A DNA stretch of 64,000 nt from contig CAVPQY010000006.1 in NCBI GenBank assembly GCA_963707695.1, forward strand, positions 186,001 to 250,000. The letters are read 5' to 3'. The notes under the pieces were generated by a model. That model did not search any database, was not told the DNA's origin, and was given only the letters and a program-made list of their open reading frames with translations. The DNA is from JAOPZW01 sp963707695 (GTDB lineage: Bacteria > Actinomycetota > Thermoleophilia > Solirubrobacterales > Solirubrobacteraceae). This document shows, piece after piece, positions 1 through 8,410 of the stretch; position 1 is the first letter of the stretch, and every line of letters begins with the position of its first letter. Position numbers and translations under genes: made by a program.

Positions 1-532
1 CGCCCGGCACGTCGACCCGTCGCTCGGGGCGCACCTCGTCCTCGCCGGCCCGGCGGTGACCGGGGTCGCCGACGACCCGGAGGCGGCCGACGTGCTCGCG
101 GACTGCGTGGCGCAGTGGCGGGCGCTGCCGCACGAGATCCGCAGCCGTGTCCACCTCGCCTGCGTGCCGATGCACGACCCGGACGAGAACGCGGCGATCG
201 TCAACGCGCTCCAGCGGCGGGCGGCGATCGTCGTGCAGAAGAGCCTGGCCGAGGGCTTCGGGCTGACCGTCGCCGAGGCCATGTGGAAGCAGCGCCCGAT
301 CGTGGCGAGCGCGGTCGGCGGCATCGCCGACCAGATCGACGACGGCGAGCAGGGCCTCCTGCTGGACGACCCGTCCGACCTCGCCGGCTTCGGCGCGGCG
401 GTCGAGCGGCTCCTCCGCGATCCGGCCGACGCGGCCCGGATGGGGGCCGACGCGCGGCGGCGGGCGACCGAGCAGTTCCTGGGCGACCGCCACCTCGAGC
501 AGTACGCCGAGCTCTTCATGGGACTGACCTGA
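1..532 (+). CDS. Glycosyltransferase family 4 (trehalose synthase-like), 3' part
   Basis: The reading frame is already open at base 2, so the 5' end lies outside the window; about 176 C-terminal residues are visible. They form the nucleotide-sugar-binding half of a GT-B glycosyltransferase: the segment VQKSLAEGFGLTVAEAMW carries the acidic E-x7-E nucleotide-binding signature, followed by a VASAVGGI loop and the usual helical C-terminus. The closest remembered family is the TreT/retaining GT4 group that makes trehalose from NDP-glucose and glucose; the acceptor cannot be judged from this part. The stop is 9 bp before porG, so co-transcription is plausible. Family assignment is firm, the trehalose role is tentative. 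Confidence 0.8.
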   Translation, partial: ARHVDPSLGAHLVLAGPAVTGVADDPEAADVLADCVAQWRALPHEIRSRVHLACVPMHDPDENAAIVNALQRRAAIVVQKSLAEGFGLTVAEAMWKQRPIVASAVGGIADQIDDGEQGLLLDDPSDLAGFGAAVERLLRDPADAARMGADARRRATEQFLGDRHLEQYAELFMGLT

Positions 533-541
533 GGTCGCGTC

Positions 542-1105
542 GTGCTCCAGATCCGCATCCACGGGCGCGGCGGGCAGGGCGTCGTCACGGCGGCCGAGCT
601 CCTGTCCTCCGCCGCGTTCCTCGACGCGCGCCACGCGCAGGCCTTCCCGAGCTTCGGCTCCGAGCGCACCGGCGCGCCGGTGGTGGCGTTCTGCCGCATC
701 GACGACCGCCCGATCCGCACCCACGAGCCCGTCGGCGCGCCCGACGTGCTGCTCATCCAGGACCCCACGCTCCTGCACCAGGTCGACGTGTTCGGCGGGC
801 TGCGCCCCGGCGGCCTGGTGCTCGTGAACTCCTCCCGCGGGGTCGACGAGCTCGGTCTGGGCGAGCTGGCCACGCGGCATCGCGTCGCCACGGTCCCGGC
901 GACCGAGCTGGCCCGCGAGCACCTCGGGCGCCCGCTGCCGGGAGCGCCGCTCCTCGGGGCCTTCGCGGCCGCGACCGGCGCGATCTCGCTCGAGCACCTC
1001 TCGGCGGCCATCCGCGAGCGCTTCCACGGCGCGCTCGCCGAGGGCAACGTCGCGGCCGCCCGGGCCGCCCACGACCTGGAGGGCGCCCATGCTCCGGCAG
1101 CTTGA
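542..1105 (+). CDS. porG: 2-oxoacid (pyruvate):ferredoxin oxidoreductase gamma subunit
   Basis: A 187-residue protein with a GTG start and a GAGG ribosome site 6 bases upstream. It opens with the POR/KOR gamma signature GRGGQGVVTAAELL, then a SFGSERTGAPV segment typical of this subunit, and has the usual length of a stand-alone gamma subunit. In the holoenzyme it helps bind CoA while pyruvate is oxidatively decarboxylated to acetyl-CoA with reduction of ferredoxin, or the reverse reductive carboxylation occurs. The gene overlaps the start of porA by 17 bases, which suggests translational coupling. No separate delta (ferredoxin) subunit lies between gamma and alpha; iron-sulfur domains appear instead in the flavoprotein downstream of porB. 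Confidence 0.9.
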   Translation: MLQIRIHGRGGQGVVTAAELLSSAAFLDARHAQAFPSFGSERTGAPVVAFCRIDDRPIRTHEPVGAPDVLLIQDPTLLHQVDVFGGLRPGGLVLVNSSRGVDELGLGELATRHRVATVPATELAREHLGRPLPGAPLLGAFAAATGAISLEHLSAAIRERFHGALAEGNVAAARAAHDLEGAHAPAA

Positions 1106-2343
1106 GGGGTCGCGCGCGGTGGCCGACACGGTGGCGCTCTGCCGCCCGGAGGTCGTCGCCGCCTACCCGATCTCGCCGCAGACCCACATCGTCGAGGGGC
1201 TCGCCCGCCATGTCGCGTCCGGGCAGCCTGGCGCCGTGCGAGTTCGTGAACGTCGAGTCGGAGTTCGCGGCGATGTCGGTCTGCATCGGGGCCTCGGCGG
1301 CGGGCGCCCGGACCTACACGGCCACCGCCAGCCAGGGGCTCCTCTTCATGGTCGAGGCGCTCTACAACGCCGCCGGCCTCGGCCTCCCGGTCGTGATGAC
1401 CGTGGCCAACCGCGCCATCGGCTCGCCGATCAACATCTGGAACGACCACTCCGACGCGATGTCGCAGCGGGACTCGGGCTGGATCCAGCTCTACGCGGAG
1501 TCCAACCAGGAGGCGGTCGACCTCCACGTCCAGGCGTTCCGACTGGCCGAGGAGCTCTCGCTGCCCGTCATGGTCTGCATGGACGGGTTCGTCCTCACGC
1601 ACGCCCACGAGCGCGTCGACGTGCCCGAGCAGGCGCAGGTCGACGCGTTCCTGCCGCCCTTCGTCCCGCGTCAGGTCCTGGACCCCGACGACCCGATGAC
1701 GATCGGCGCGATGGTCGGGCCGGAGGCCTTCACCGAGGTCAAGTACCTCATGCACGCCAAGCAGATGGAGGCGCTCGACCGCGTCCCCGCGCTGGCGGAC
1801 GACTTCGCGGCCGCGTTCGGCCGCCCCTCGGGTGGCCTCGTGCGCTCCTACCGGGCCGACGACGCCGAGACGGTCGTCGTGGCGCTCGGCTCGGTCCTGG
1901 GGACGATCGAGGACGTCGTCGACGGCCTGCGCGAGCAGGGCGAGCGCGTCGGCGCCGTCGGCGTGACCTGCTTCCGGCCGTGGCCGCTCGACGAGGTGCG
2001 GGCCGCCCTGGCGGCCGCCCGGCGCGTCGTGGTCGTCGAGAAGGCGCTCGCCGTCGGCGTGGGCGGGATCGTCGGGCAGAACGTCCGCCTGGCCCTCAGC
2101 GGCCTGCCCGTCGAGGTCCACGACGTGGTCGCCGGGCTCGGCGGCCGGCCGATCACGGCGGCGTCACTGACCGGCCTGCTGCGCGACGCGCTCGGCGGCC
2201 GGCTGGGTGCCCAGACGTTCCTGGACCTCGACCGCGAGCTCGTCGAGCGCGAGCTCGCCCGCGGTCGAGCGCGGGGCCGCTCCGGAGCGCACGCCGAGAA
2301 CATGCTGCGCGACGTCGGCATCGTCGCGGGAGGGTCGACCTGA
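1089..2343 (+). CDS. porA: Pyruvate:ferredoxin oxidoreductase alpha subunit, with apparent +1 frameshift
   Basis: The ATG at 1089 has a GGAGG ribosome site. The first 44 codons read as the conserved alpha-subunit N-terminus (EGSRAVADTVALCRPEV, AYPISPQTHIVE). The frame then has to shift by one base to continue with the highly conserved CEFVNVESEFAAMSVCIGAS, the pyruvate-type segment INIWNDHSDAMSQRDSGW and the C-terminal domain, ending in TGA at 2343. Removing one G from the GGG at 1221-1223 restores an uninterrupted protein of about 417 residues. Both halves are well conserved with strong codon bias, so this looks like a sequencing error or a very recent lesion. The subunit carries the pyrimidine part of the TPP site. 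Its stop overlaps the porB start (TGATG). Confidence 0.88.
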
Positions 2344-3332
2344 TGCCCTACCAGCCGGTGAAGTTCTACCAATCCGGGTCGTTCGTGGTGGGCAACCGGC
2401 TGCTCGACCCCGAGCAGCGCACGGTGCAGTCCGACCCGCGCCGCTCGAACACCCTGACGTCGGGGCACCGCGCCTGCCAGGGCTGCGGGGAGGCGCTCGG
2501 CGCACGCTACGCGCTGGACGCCGCGATGCGCGCCACCGGCGACCGGGTCGTCGCAGCCAACGCGACGGGGTGCCTGGAGGTCTTCTCGACGCCGTACCCG
2601 GAGACGTCGTGGCAGCTCCCGTGGATCCACTCGCTGTTCGGCAACGCCCCGTCGGTCGCGACCGGCATCGCGGCGGCGCTGCGGGCGAAGGGCCGCGACG
2701 ACGTCCGGGTCGTCGGGCAGGGCGGCGACGGCGGGACGGTCGACATCGGCTTCGGCGCGCTCTCCGGGATGTTCGAGCGCAACGACGACGTGCTCTTCAT
2801 CTGCTACGACAACGAGGCGTACATGAACACCGGCGTGCAGCGCTCCGGCGCGACGCCGCCGGGGGCGCGGACGACGACGACGCCGGTCGTCCCCGGCCAC
2901 GCGGGCGCGGCCTTCGGCCAGGGCAAGAGCGCACCGCTCATCGCCATGGCCCACGAGATCCCGTACGTCGCGACCGCGACGGTCGCGGACCTCCACGACC
3001 TCGAGGCGAAGGTCGAGCGGGCGATGGAGCTGCACGGCGCGCGCTACCTCCACGTGCTCGTCAGCTGCCCGCTGGGGTGGGGGACCGGCCCGGGCGACGC
3101 CGTGAAGATCGCGCGGCTCGCGACGCAGAGCGGGGTGTTCCCGGTCTTCGAGGCCGAGCGCGGCGACGTCACCGCCGTCACGCCGATCCGCCGGCGCGTG
3201 CCCGTCGAGGACTACCTGCGCCCGCAGCGGCGCTACGCGCACCTCTTCGAGCCGGAGGTCCAGGAGGACGTCATCGCGCAGATCCAGGCGCGCGCGGACC
3301 GCACCATCGAGCGCTTCGGACTGCACCCATGA
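2343..3332 (+). CDS. porB: Pyruvate:ferredoxin oxidoreductase beta subunit
   Basis: 329 residues. The start ATG overlaps the porA stop. The N-terminal region has cysteines for the proximal [4Fe-4S] cluster (CQGCGEALGARYAL), followed by a third Cys in ATGCLE. The thiamine-pyrophosphate/Mg site is GQGGDGGTVDIGFGALS with the later NEAYMNTGVQRSGATPPGA. That last segment is characteristic of pyruvate enzymes rather than 2-oxoglutarate enzymes. With porG and porA it makes a cytoplasmic heterotrimer exchanging electrons with low-potential ferredoxin. The last bases overlap the next gene (ATGA), so the flavoprotein is probably made in stoichiometric amounts. Confidence 0.93.
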   Translation: MPYQPVKFYQSGSFVVGNRLLDPEQRTVQSDPRRSNTLTSGHRACQGCGEALGARYALDAAMRATGDRVVAANATGCLEVFSTPYPETSWQLPWIHSLFGNAPSVATGIAAALRAKGRDDVRVVGQGGDGGTVDIGFGALSGMFERNDDVLFICYDNEAYMNTGVQRSGATPPGARTTTTPVVPGHAGAAFGQGKSAPLIAMAHEIPYVATATVADLHDLEAKVERAMELHGARYLHVLVSCPLGWGTGPGDAVKIARLATQSGVFPVFEAERGDVTAVTPIRRRVPVEDYLRPQRRYAHLFEPEVQEDVIAQIQARADRTIERFGLHP

Positions 3333-4964
3333 CCGACAAGCCCTTCGCCATCACGCTCGACGTCGGCACGAGCCGCGCCAACCACACCGGCTCCTGGCGC
3401 ACCGAGCGCCCGGAGTACGTCCACCGCGCCGCCCCCTGCGGCCACGCGTGCCCGGCCGGCGAGGACGTCCAGAGCTGGCTCTACCACGCCGAGGAGGGCG
3501 ACTACGAGGCCGCCTGGCGACGGATCATGGAGGCCAACCCGCTCCCGGCGGTCATGGGTCGCGTCTGCTACCACCCGTGCGAGACGGCCTGCAACCGCGG
3601 GCAGCTCGACGAGGCGGTCGGCATCAACTCCGTCGAGCGCTTCCTCGGCGACGAGGCGCTGCGCCGGGGCTGGGCGGTCGAGCCGCTGGCGCCGCCCTCC
3701 GGCCGCCGCGTGCTCGTGGTCGGCGCCGGGCCCTCCGGGCTCTCGGCCGCCTACCACCTGACGCGGCTCGGGCACGAGGTCGAGGTCCACGACGCCGGCC
3801 CGCACGCGGGCGGGATGATGCGCTTCGGGATCCCCGTCTACCGGCTGCCGCGCGACGTCCTCGACGGCGAGGTCGCGCGCATCGAGGCGATGGGCGTGAC
3901 GTTGCACCTGAACCGCAAGGTGGACGACCTCCTGGCCACGATGGCGGACGGGCGGTTCGACGCCGCGTTCGTCGCCGTCGGCGCGCACCTGGGCAAGCGC
4001 GCCTACGTCCCGGCCGGGTCGGCGACGAAGATCCTCGACGCGGTCTCGCTGCTGCGCGGGATGGAGGGCCAGGAGCCCCCGAAGCTCGGTCGGCGGGTCG
4101 TGGTCTACGGCGGCGGCGACACGGCGATGGACGTCGCGCGGACGGCCAGGCGCCTCGGCGCCGAGGAGGCGGTCGTCGTCTACCGCCGCACGCGCGACCG
4201 CATGCCCGCGCACGACGAGGAGGTCGAGGAGGCCATCGAGGAGGGCGTCCTCATGAAGTGGCTCTCGACGATCAAGCACGTCGACGACGGGCGCTTCGTC
4301 CTGGAGCGCATGGAGCTCGACGAGCAGGGCTTCCCACAGCCCACCGGCGAGCTCGAGGAGCTCGAGGCCGACTCGCTCGTGCTCGCGCTGGGGCAGGAGA
4401 GCGACCTCTCGCTGCTGGAGCGCGTGCCCGGCATCGAGCTCGCACGACGGCCTGGTGCGGACCGGCCCCGACCTCATGACCGGGCACGCCGGGATCTTCG
4501 CCGGCGGGGACATCGTCCCGGCCGAGCGCACGGTGACGACGGCGATCGGCCACGGGCGCACGGCCGCCGCGCACGTCGACGCGTGGCTGCACGGTCGCCG
4601 GCACGAGCCCCCGCCGCCGGCCGAGCTCGCCACGTTCGACAAGCTCAACACCTGGTACTACGCCGACGCGCCGAAGACGATCCGCCCCCACCTCGACGAG
4701 GTGCGGCGCGAGTCGACCTTCGACGAGGTCGTCGGCGGCCTGGACGAGGACTCGGCGCTCTTCGAGGCCCGCCGCTGCCTGTCCTGCGGCACCTGCTTCG
4801 CCTGCGACAACTGCTACGGCGTCTGCCCCGACAACGCCGTCGTCAAGCTCGACCCCGCGGGGTCCTACGCGTACGCCGTCGACCTGGACTTCTGCAAGGG
4901 CTGCGGCCTGTGCGCGCAGGAGTGCCCGTGCGGGGCCATCGAGATGCGGCCGGAGATCGTGTAG
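3329..4964 (+). CDS. GltD-like NAD(P)H flavoprotein with N- and C-terminal [4Fe-4S] domains, one frameshift
   Basis: Domains in order: an N-terminal cysteine-rich Fe-S domain (CGHACPAGEDVQ, then CYHPCETACNRG), an FAD Rossmann motif (VVGAGPSGLSAAYHL), an NADPH Rossmann motif (VVYGGGDTAMDVARTA), and a C-terminal pair of ferredoxin motifs (CLSCGTCFACDNC and CKGCGLCAQECPCG). This is the layout of glutamate-synthase small subunits and related NAD(P)H:ferredoxin oxidoreductases. A one-base shift is needed near 4442 to join the FAD/NAD part to the C-terminal part (from IAGGD onward); both sides are conserved. Located directly after porB with a 4-base overlap, it probably passes electrons between the oxidoreductase or ferredoxin and NAD(P)H, and its ferredoxin tail may replace the missing delta subunit. 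Direction of flow is inference. Confidence 0.82.
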
Positions 4965-4994
4965 CGGTCCGGCACGACCCACGAGGAGACCACC

Positions 4995-5876
4995 ATGGCC
5001 ACGAGCACCGAGCACCTCAGCGACGCCCACCCGCTGGCGGCCGTCCACGTCCGCGACGCGATGCGCCCGGGCGTGCTGACCGCGACGGCGGACGCGTCGA
5101 TCGGGGCGGTGGCGCGGATCATGGCCGTCCACCAGGTGCACGCCGTCGTGCTGCGCGGCGCCGCCGGCGAGGCGCCGGGCGACAGCCGGCGCGTCGTGAC
5201 CGACCTCGACCTCGTGCGCGCCGCCGTCGAGGCCGGTGCCGCCGCCACGGCCGCGGCGGCGGCCACGAGCTCGGCCCCCGCGATCTCCGCGGACGCCACG
5301 CTCGAGGACGCCGCGGTGCTCATGACCGGGCGCGCGGCCGACCACGTCGTCGTGACGCGCGAGGCCTCGCCGGCCCCCGTGGGCATGCTCTCGTCCTTCG
5401 ACCTCGTGACCGTCCTGGCCCACGGCACCCCGGCGGTCGCGCGGCTGGCGCGCCCCGCCGCGGCGCGATCCGCGCGCAGCGCCGCCGACCTCGCCGGCGT
5501 GCCCATCAGGGCCGTGATGCACGCCGGCATCATCGCCTCGCCGCCCGACGCGACGCTCGCGGAGGTCGCGGCGGTCATGGCCGCGCACCGCGTCCATGCC
5601 GTCGCGATCGAGCGGCCCGGAGTGGTGCTGCCGGCCTTCGTCTCGACGATGGACGTCGTCGGCGCCGCTCCGAGCTGGGACCCGGGCGCCCGCGCCGCCG
5701 ACCTCGCGGCGGTGGACGTCGTGACGGTCGACGACCGCGACACGCTCGACGCGGCCGCCAGGCTGATGGTGGAGCGCGGCGTCGCCCGCGTCGTCACGGT
5801 CGACGGGGAGGGCCGGCCGAGCGGCCTCGTCTCGACGCTCGACGTCGCGGCCGTCGTCGGCGTCACCGGCGGCTGA
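4995..5876 (+). CDS. Four-CBS-domain protein
   Basis: 293 residues with a clear GAGGAG ribosome site 7 bases before ATG. It contains two Bateman modules, i.e. four CBS repeats: residues about 15-75 (VRDAMRPGVLTATADASIG), 85-130, 170-215 (VRDAM-like IRAVMHAGIIASPPDATL) and 230-290 (DVVTVDDRDTLDAAARLMVERG). No catalytic domain is attached. CBS pairs bind adenosine nucleotides and report energy charge, so a ligand-sensing regulatory role in the cytoplasm fits, near the pyruvate oxidoreductase operon and GAPDH. A related two-CBS protein lies at 11406-11837 beside another stress gene. Specific ligand and partner are unknown. Confidence 0.85.
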   Translation: MATSTEHLSDAHPLAAVHVRDAMRPGVLTATADASIGAVARIMAVHQVHAVVLRGAAGEAPGDSRRVVTDLDLVRAAVEAGAAATAAAAATSSAPAISADATLEDAAVLMTGRAADHVVVTREASPAPVGMLSSFDLVTVLAHGTPAVARLARPAAARSARSAADLAGVPIRAVMHAGIIASPPDATLAEVAAVMAAHRVHAVAIERPGVVLPAFVSTMDVVGAAPSWDPGARAADLAAVDVVTVDDRDTLDAAARLMVERGVARVVTVDGEGRPSGLVSTLDVAAVVGVTGG

Positions 5877-5917
5877 GCCGCGGGGCAAGTACGGAGGTCG
5901 TCCCGGGGGCCGCCCCG

Positions 5918-5947
5918 GATGGCCGCGGGCGACCCGGCTGGCACCGT
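5918..5947 (+). promoter_or_regulatory. Putative stress-type promoter of GAPDH (GATG box, CACCGT -10)
   Basis: CCCCGGATGGCC has GATG at 5918; 18 bp after the six-base box comes CACCGT (5942-5947). The predicted start of transcription is near 5953, leaving about 40 bases of leader with a GAGGAG ribosome site. The same arrangement precedes six other genes in this window (10085, 7461, 10448, 15051, 20541, 30923). Inferred by pattern comparison only. Confidence 0.45.
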
Positions 5948-5992
5948 CCGGGGTGTCGCGGGGCACCCGGCCCCGCCCACCCGAGGAGCCCC

Positions 5993-7021
5993 ATGCCGGT
6001 ACGTGTCGCCATCAACGGGTTCGGTCGCATCGGCCGTGCCGTGCTGCGGATCGCCCACGACCGCCCGAGGGACGTCGAGGTGGTCGCGGTCAACGACCTG
6101 ACCGACGCCACGACGCTCGCGGCCCTGCTGGCGCGCGACTCGATCTACGGCGCGTTCCCGGGCTCGGTCACGGCGACGGAGGACGCGCTGGTCGTCGACG
6201 GCCGCCGCATCCGGGTGCTCTCCGAGCCCGACCCGGCGGACCTGCCCTGGGAGGAGCTCGGGGCCGAGGTCGTCATCGAGGCGACGGGCCGGTTCCGCAC
6301 CCGCGAGGCCGCGGCCCGGCACCTCGCCGCCGGCGCCCGGAAGGTCATCCTCTCGGCGCCCGCCAAGGGCGACGAGCCCGCGGACGCGAACGTCGTGCTC
6401 GGTGTGAACTTCGACGAGGCGTACGACCCCGCGCGCCACGACGTCATCACGAATGCCTCGTGCACGACGAACTGCCTCGCGCCGGTGGCGATGGTCCTCC
6501 ACGAGCTCGCCGGGATCTCCCACGGGCTCATGACGACGATCCACGCCTACACCGCCGACCAGAACCTCCACGACGCCCCGCACAAGGACCTGCGGCGGGC
6601 GCGGGCGGCGGCGCTGAACCTCGTGCCGACGTCGACGGGCGCGGCGAAGGCCGTCGGCCTCGTGATCCCGGAGCTGGCCGGGCGCCTGCACGGCTTCGCG
6701 GTCCGGGTGCCCGTCCCGACGGGCTCGATCGTCGACCTGACCGTCGAGACCGGGCGCCCGACGAGCGTCGCGGAGGTCAACGCCGCCTTCCGCGAGCGCG
6801 CCGACACCGGGGCGCTCGCCGGCATCCTGGCCTACAGCGAGGACCCGCTGGTCTCGTCGGACGTCGTCGGGTCGCCCTACAGCTCGATCTTCGACGCCGG
6901 GCTGACGAGCGTCATCGACGGCACGCAGGTCAAGGTCGTCGCCTGGTACGACAACGAGTGGGGGTACGCGACCCGGCTCGTCGAGCTGACCGAGCGCGTG
7001 CTCGTGCCCGTGCCCGTGTGA
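5993..7021 (+). CDS. gap: Glyceraldehyde-3-phosphate dehydrogenase, type I
   Basis: 342 residues, full length for the family. The N-terminus INGFGRIGRAVLR is the NAD-binding Rossmann motif; NDL near residue 35 fits NAD rather than NADP preference. The catalytic site is NASCTTNCLAP with nucleophile Cys157, and the C-terminus has the WYDNEWGYATR signature. The enzyme converts glyceraldehyde-3-phosphate, phosphate and NAD to 1,3-bisphosphoglycerate. The start is fixed by the ribosome site GAGGAG. It sits alone rather than with pgk/tpi, and its stop overlaps a stand-alone receiver protein (GTGA), so the two are translationally coupled. Placement beside stress genes and a shared promoter type suggest a condition-specific paralogue. 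Confidence 0.95.
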   Translation: MPVRVAINGFGRIGRAVLRIAHDRPRDVEVVAVNDLTDATTLAALLARDSIYGAFPGSVTATEDALVVDGRRIRVLSEPDPADLPWEELGAEVVIEATGRFRTREAAARHLAAGARKVILSAPAKGDEPADANVVLGVNFDEAYDPARHDVITNASCTTNCLAPVAMVLHELAGISHGLMTTIHAYTADQNLHDAPHKDLRRARAAALNLVPTSTGAAKAVGLVIPELAGRLHGFAVRVPVPTGSIVDLTVETGRPTSVAEVNAAFRERADTGALAGILAYSEDPLVSSDVVGSPYSSIFDAGLTSVIDGTQVKVVAWYDNEWGYATRLVELTERVLVPVPV

Positions 7022-7404
7022 CCACGTCGCTCGTCCTCGCCGACGACCACCCCCTGGCCCGGATGGGCCTGCGGCTCCTCGTCGACGGCCGGGAGGGCGT
7101 CCGGGTCGTCGGCGAGGCCGGCGACGCGGACGCGGCGGTGTCGCTCGTGCAGCGGCTGCGGCCGGACCTCGTGACCATGGAGCTCGGGCTGCCGGGCTCC
7201 CTCTCGACGCTCGACGCGGTCACGCTGCTGGCGGCGACCTCGCCCCGCACGCACGCGCTCGTGGTCAGCAGCCGTCACGAGCCCGCCTTCGTCCAGGCGG
7301 CGCGCCGCGCGGGCGCGGCCGGGTACGTGCTCAAGGACCGCGCCGACGAGCTGCTGCTGCGCGCCTTCGCGCACGTGACGTCGGGCGCGGGGTTCTTCCT
7401 GTAG
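7018..7404 (+). CDS. Stand-alone receiver-domain protein with Glu at the phosphoacceptor position
   Basis: 128 residues, GTG start overlapping the GAPDH stop (GTGA). It is a NarL-family receiver fold: acidic pair Asp9-Asp10 (LADDHP), beta-4 Ser84/Ser85 and Lys106 (YVLKD) are present, but the position normally occupied by the phosphorylated Asp (PDLVxMD) is Glu55 (PDLVTMELGLPG). There is no DNA-binding domain; the protein ends right after the receiver. A Glu here often mimics the phosphorylated state, so it may be a constitutive protein-interaction module instead of a phosphorelay output. A loss-of-function remnant of a LuxR-type regulator is the alternative. Confidence 0.8.
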   Translation: MTTSLVLADDHPLARMGLRLLVDGREGVRVVGEAGDADAAVSLVQRLRPDLVTMELGLPGSLSTLDAVTLLAATSPRTHALVVSSRHEPAFVQAARRAGAAGYVLKDRADELLLRAFAHVTSGAGFFL

Positions 7405-7437
7405 CCGGGCACTGAGGCGCGCCCTCGGGGCGGACCA

Positions 7438-7497
7438 CCGCAGCGCTGCGGCTCGTCCCGGATGGCGGGCCCGGTCGCGCGGCCGTACGGTCGGCCC
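7438..7497 (+). promoter_or_regulatory. usp1 promoter region: 14-bp palindrome, GATG box and leaderless-type -10
   Basis: A perfect palindrome CCGCAGCGCTGCGG lies at 7438-7451, ten bases before a GATG box (7461). TACGGT at 7486-7491 is followed by exactly six bases and then the ATG at 7498. No Shine-Dalgarno sequence is present, so the mRNA is probably leaderless. The palindrome is a candidate activator site. Confidence 0.5.
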
Positions 7498-8400
7498 ATG
7501 CACCGGTCCGTGATCGTCGGCGTCGACGGCCGCGACGGGGGTCGCGACGCGATCGCCCTCGCCTCCGCGTTGACCGCCGAGCGCCCGCTCCTCGTCGGCG
7601 TGCTGCCCGAGGAGCGCGCCCGGCTCCGCGGGTCGCTGCACGGCGGCGACGCCGAGCTCGGCGCCGCGGCGTGGCGGGCGATCGCGGCGTGCCGTGACGA
7701 GGCGGGTCTCTCCGCCCCCATCGCCTTCGTGCACGACACGTCGCCGGCCCGCGCGCTGCACCGGCTGGCGGTCGATCGCGACGCCGACCTGCTGGTCATC
7801 GGCGCGACCCACCGCGGACCGGTCGGGCGTGCGCCCGGCGGCGACGTGCCGGGTGCCGTCCTGGACGACGCGCCCTGCGCCGTCGCGGTCGCCCCGCCCG
7901 GGTACCGGCGGGGCGACCGGCGACCCATGTCGATCGGCGTCGCCTTCGACGCGACCCCGGAGGCTGAGGCGGCGCTGCGCGTGGCCGCGAAGCTCGTGGG
8001 CCGCACCGGGGGCCGGCTCGTCCTGCACCGCGTCCTGCCCGAGGACGCTCCGGCCGAGGAGCGCGAGATGGCCGGCAACGAGGCGGAGGCCGCGCTGCGG
8101 GCCACCGGCGTGCGGGGCGCGGTGCGGACGGCGACCGGGGATCCCGCGGGCGTCCTGGCCGCCCGATCGGCCTTGGACGATCTGCTCGTGACCGGCTCGT
8201 GCGCCCGCGGCAGGTTGCGCCACGTCGCGGTCGGCGGCACGTCGGCCCGGCTCCTGCGCGAGGCCGCCTGCCCGGTCGTCGTCGCTCCGCGGCCCGCGGT
8301 CGACGTCTTCCCGCCCGCGCGCCGCGTCCAAGCCCGGGCGGCGACGCCGGGCCGGGCCGCGAGCGCCGCACCTGCGCGCCCGCCGGCGACGCCGCGCTGA
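7498..8400 (+). CDS. Universal stress protein, tandem UspA domains (first of four)
   Basis: 300 residues with two UspA folds (about 1-135 and 140-275). The first opens with SVIVGVDGRDGGRDAI and has an ATP-binding-type segment GATHRGPVGRAPGGDV; the second begins MSIGVAFDATPEAEA. The tail (residues 275-300) is Ala/Pro/Arg-rich and probably disordered. The start at 7498 is chosen over upstream codons because a TANNNT -10 sits six bases before it. Usp proteins bind ATP/ADP and modulate dormancy or energy stress in the cytoplasm. Four paralogues lie in this window (7498, 10513, 15087, 30990), each near transporters, ATPases or redox enzymes. Confidence 0.9.
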   Translation: MHRSVIVGVDGRDGGRDAIALASALTAERPLLVGVLPEERARLRGSLHGGDAELGAAAWRAIAACRDEAGLSAPIAFVHDTSPARALHRLAVDRDADLLVIGATHRGPVGRAPGGDVPGAVLDDAPCAVAVAPPGYRRGDRRPMSIGVAFDATPEAEAALRVAAKLVGRTGGRLVLHRVLPEDAPAEEREMAGNEAEAALRATGVRGAVRTATGDPAGVLAARSALDDLLVTGSCARGRLRHVAVGGTSARLLREAACPVVVAPRPAVDVFPPARRVQARAATPGRAASAAPARPPATPR

Positions 8401-8410
8401 CGCCTGCGCC

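Noticed and set aside
115..2343. Very long overlapping open frames on both strands throughout the window (for example 115-2343, 2207-7021, minus 14232-17207)
   Set aside because: They are products of high GC lacking stop codons; they encode Arg/Pro/Gly/Ala-rich low-complexity sequence. Only the conserved parts of such frames were used.
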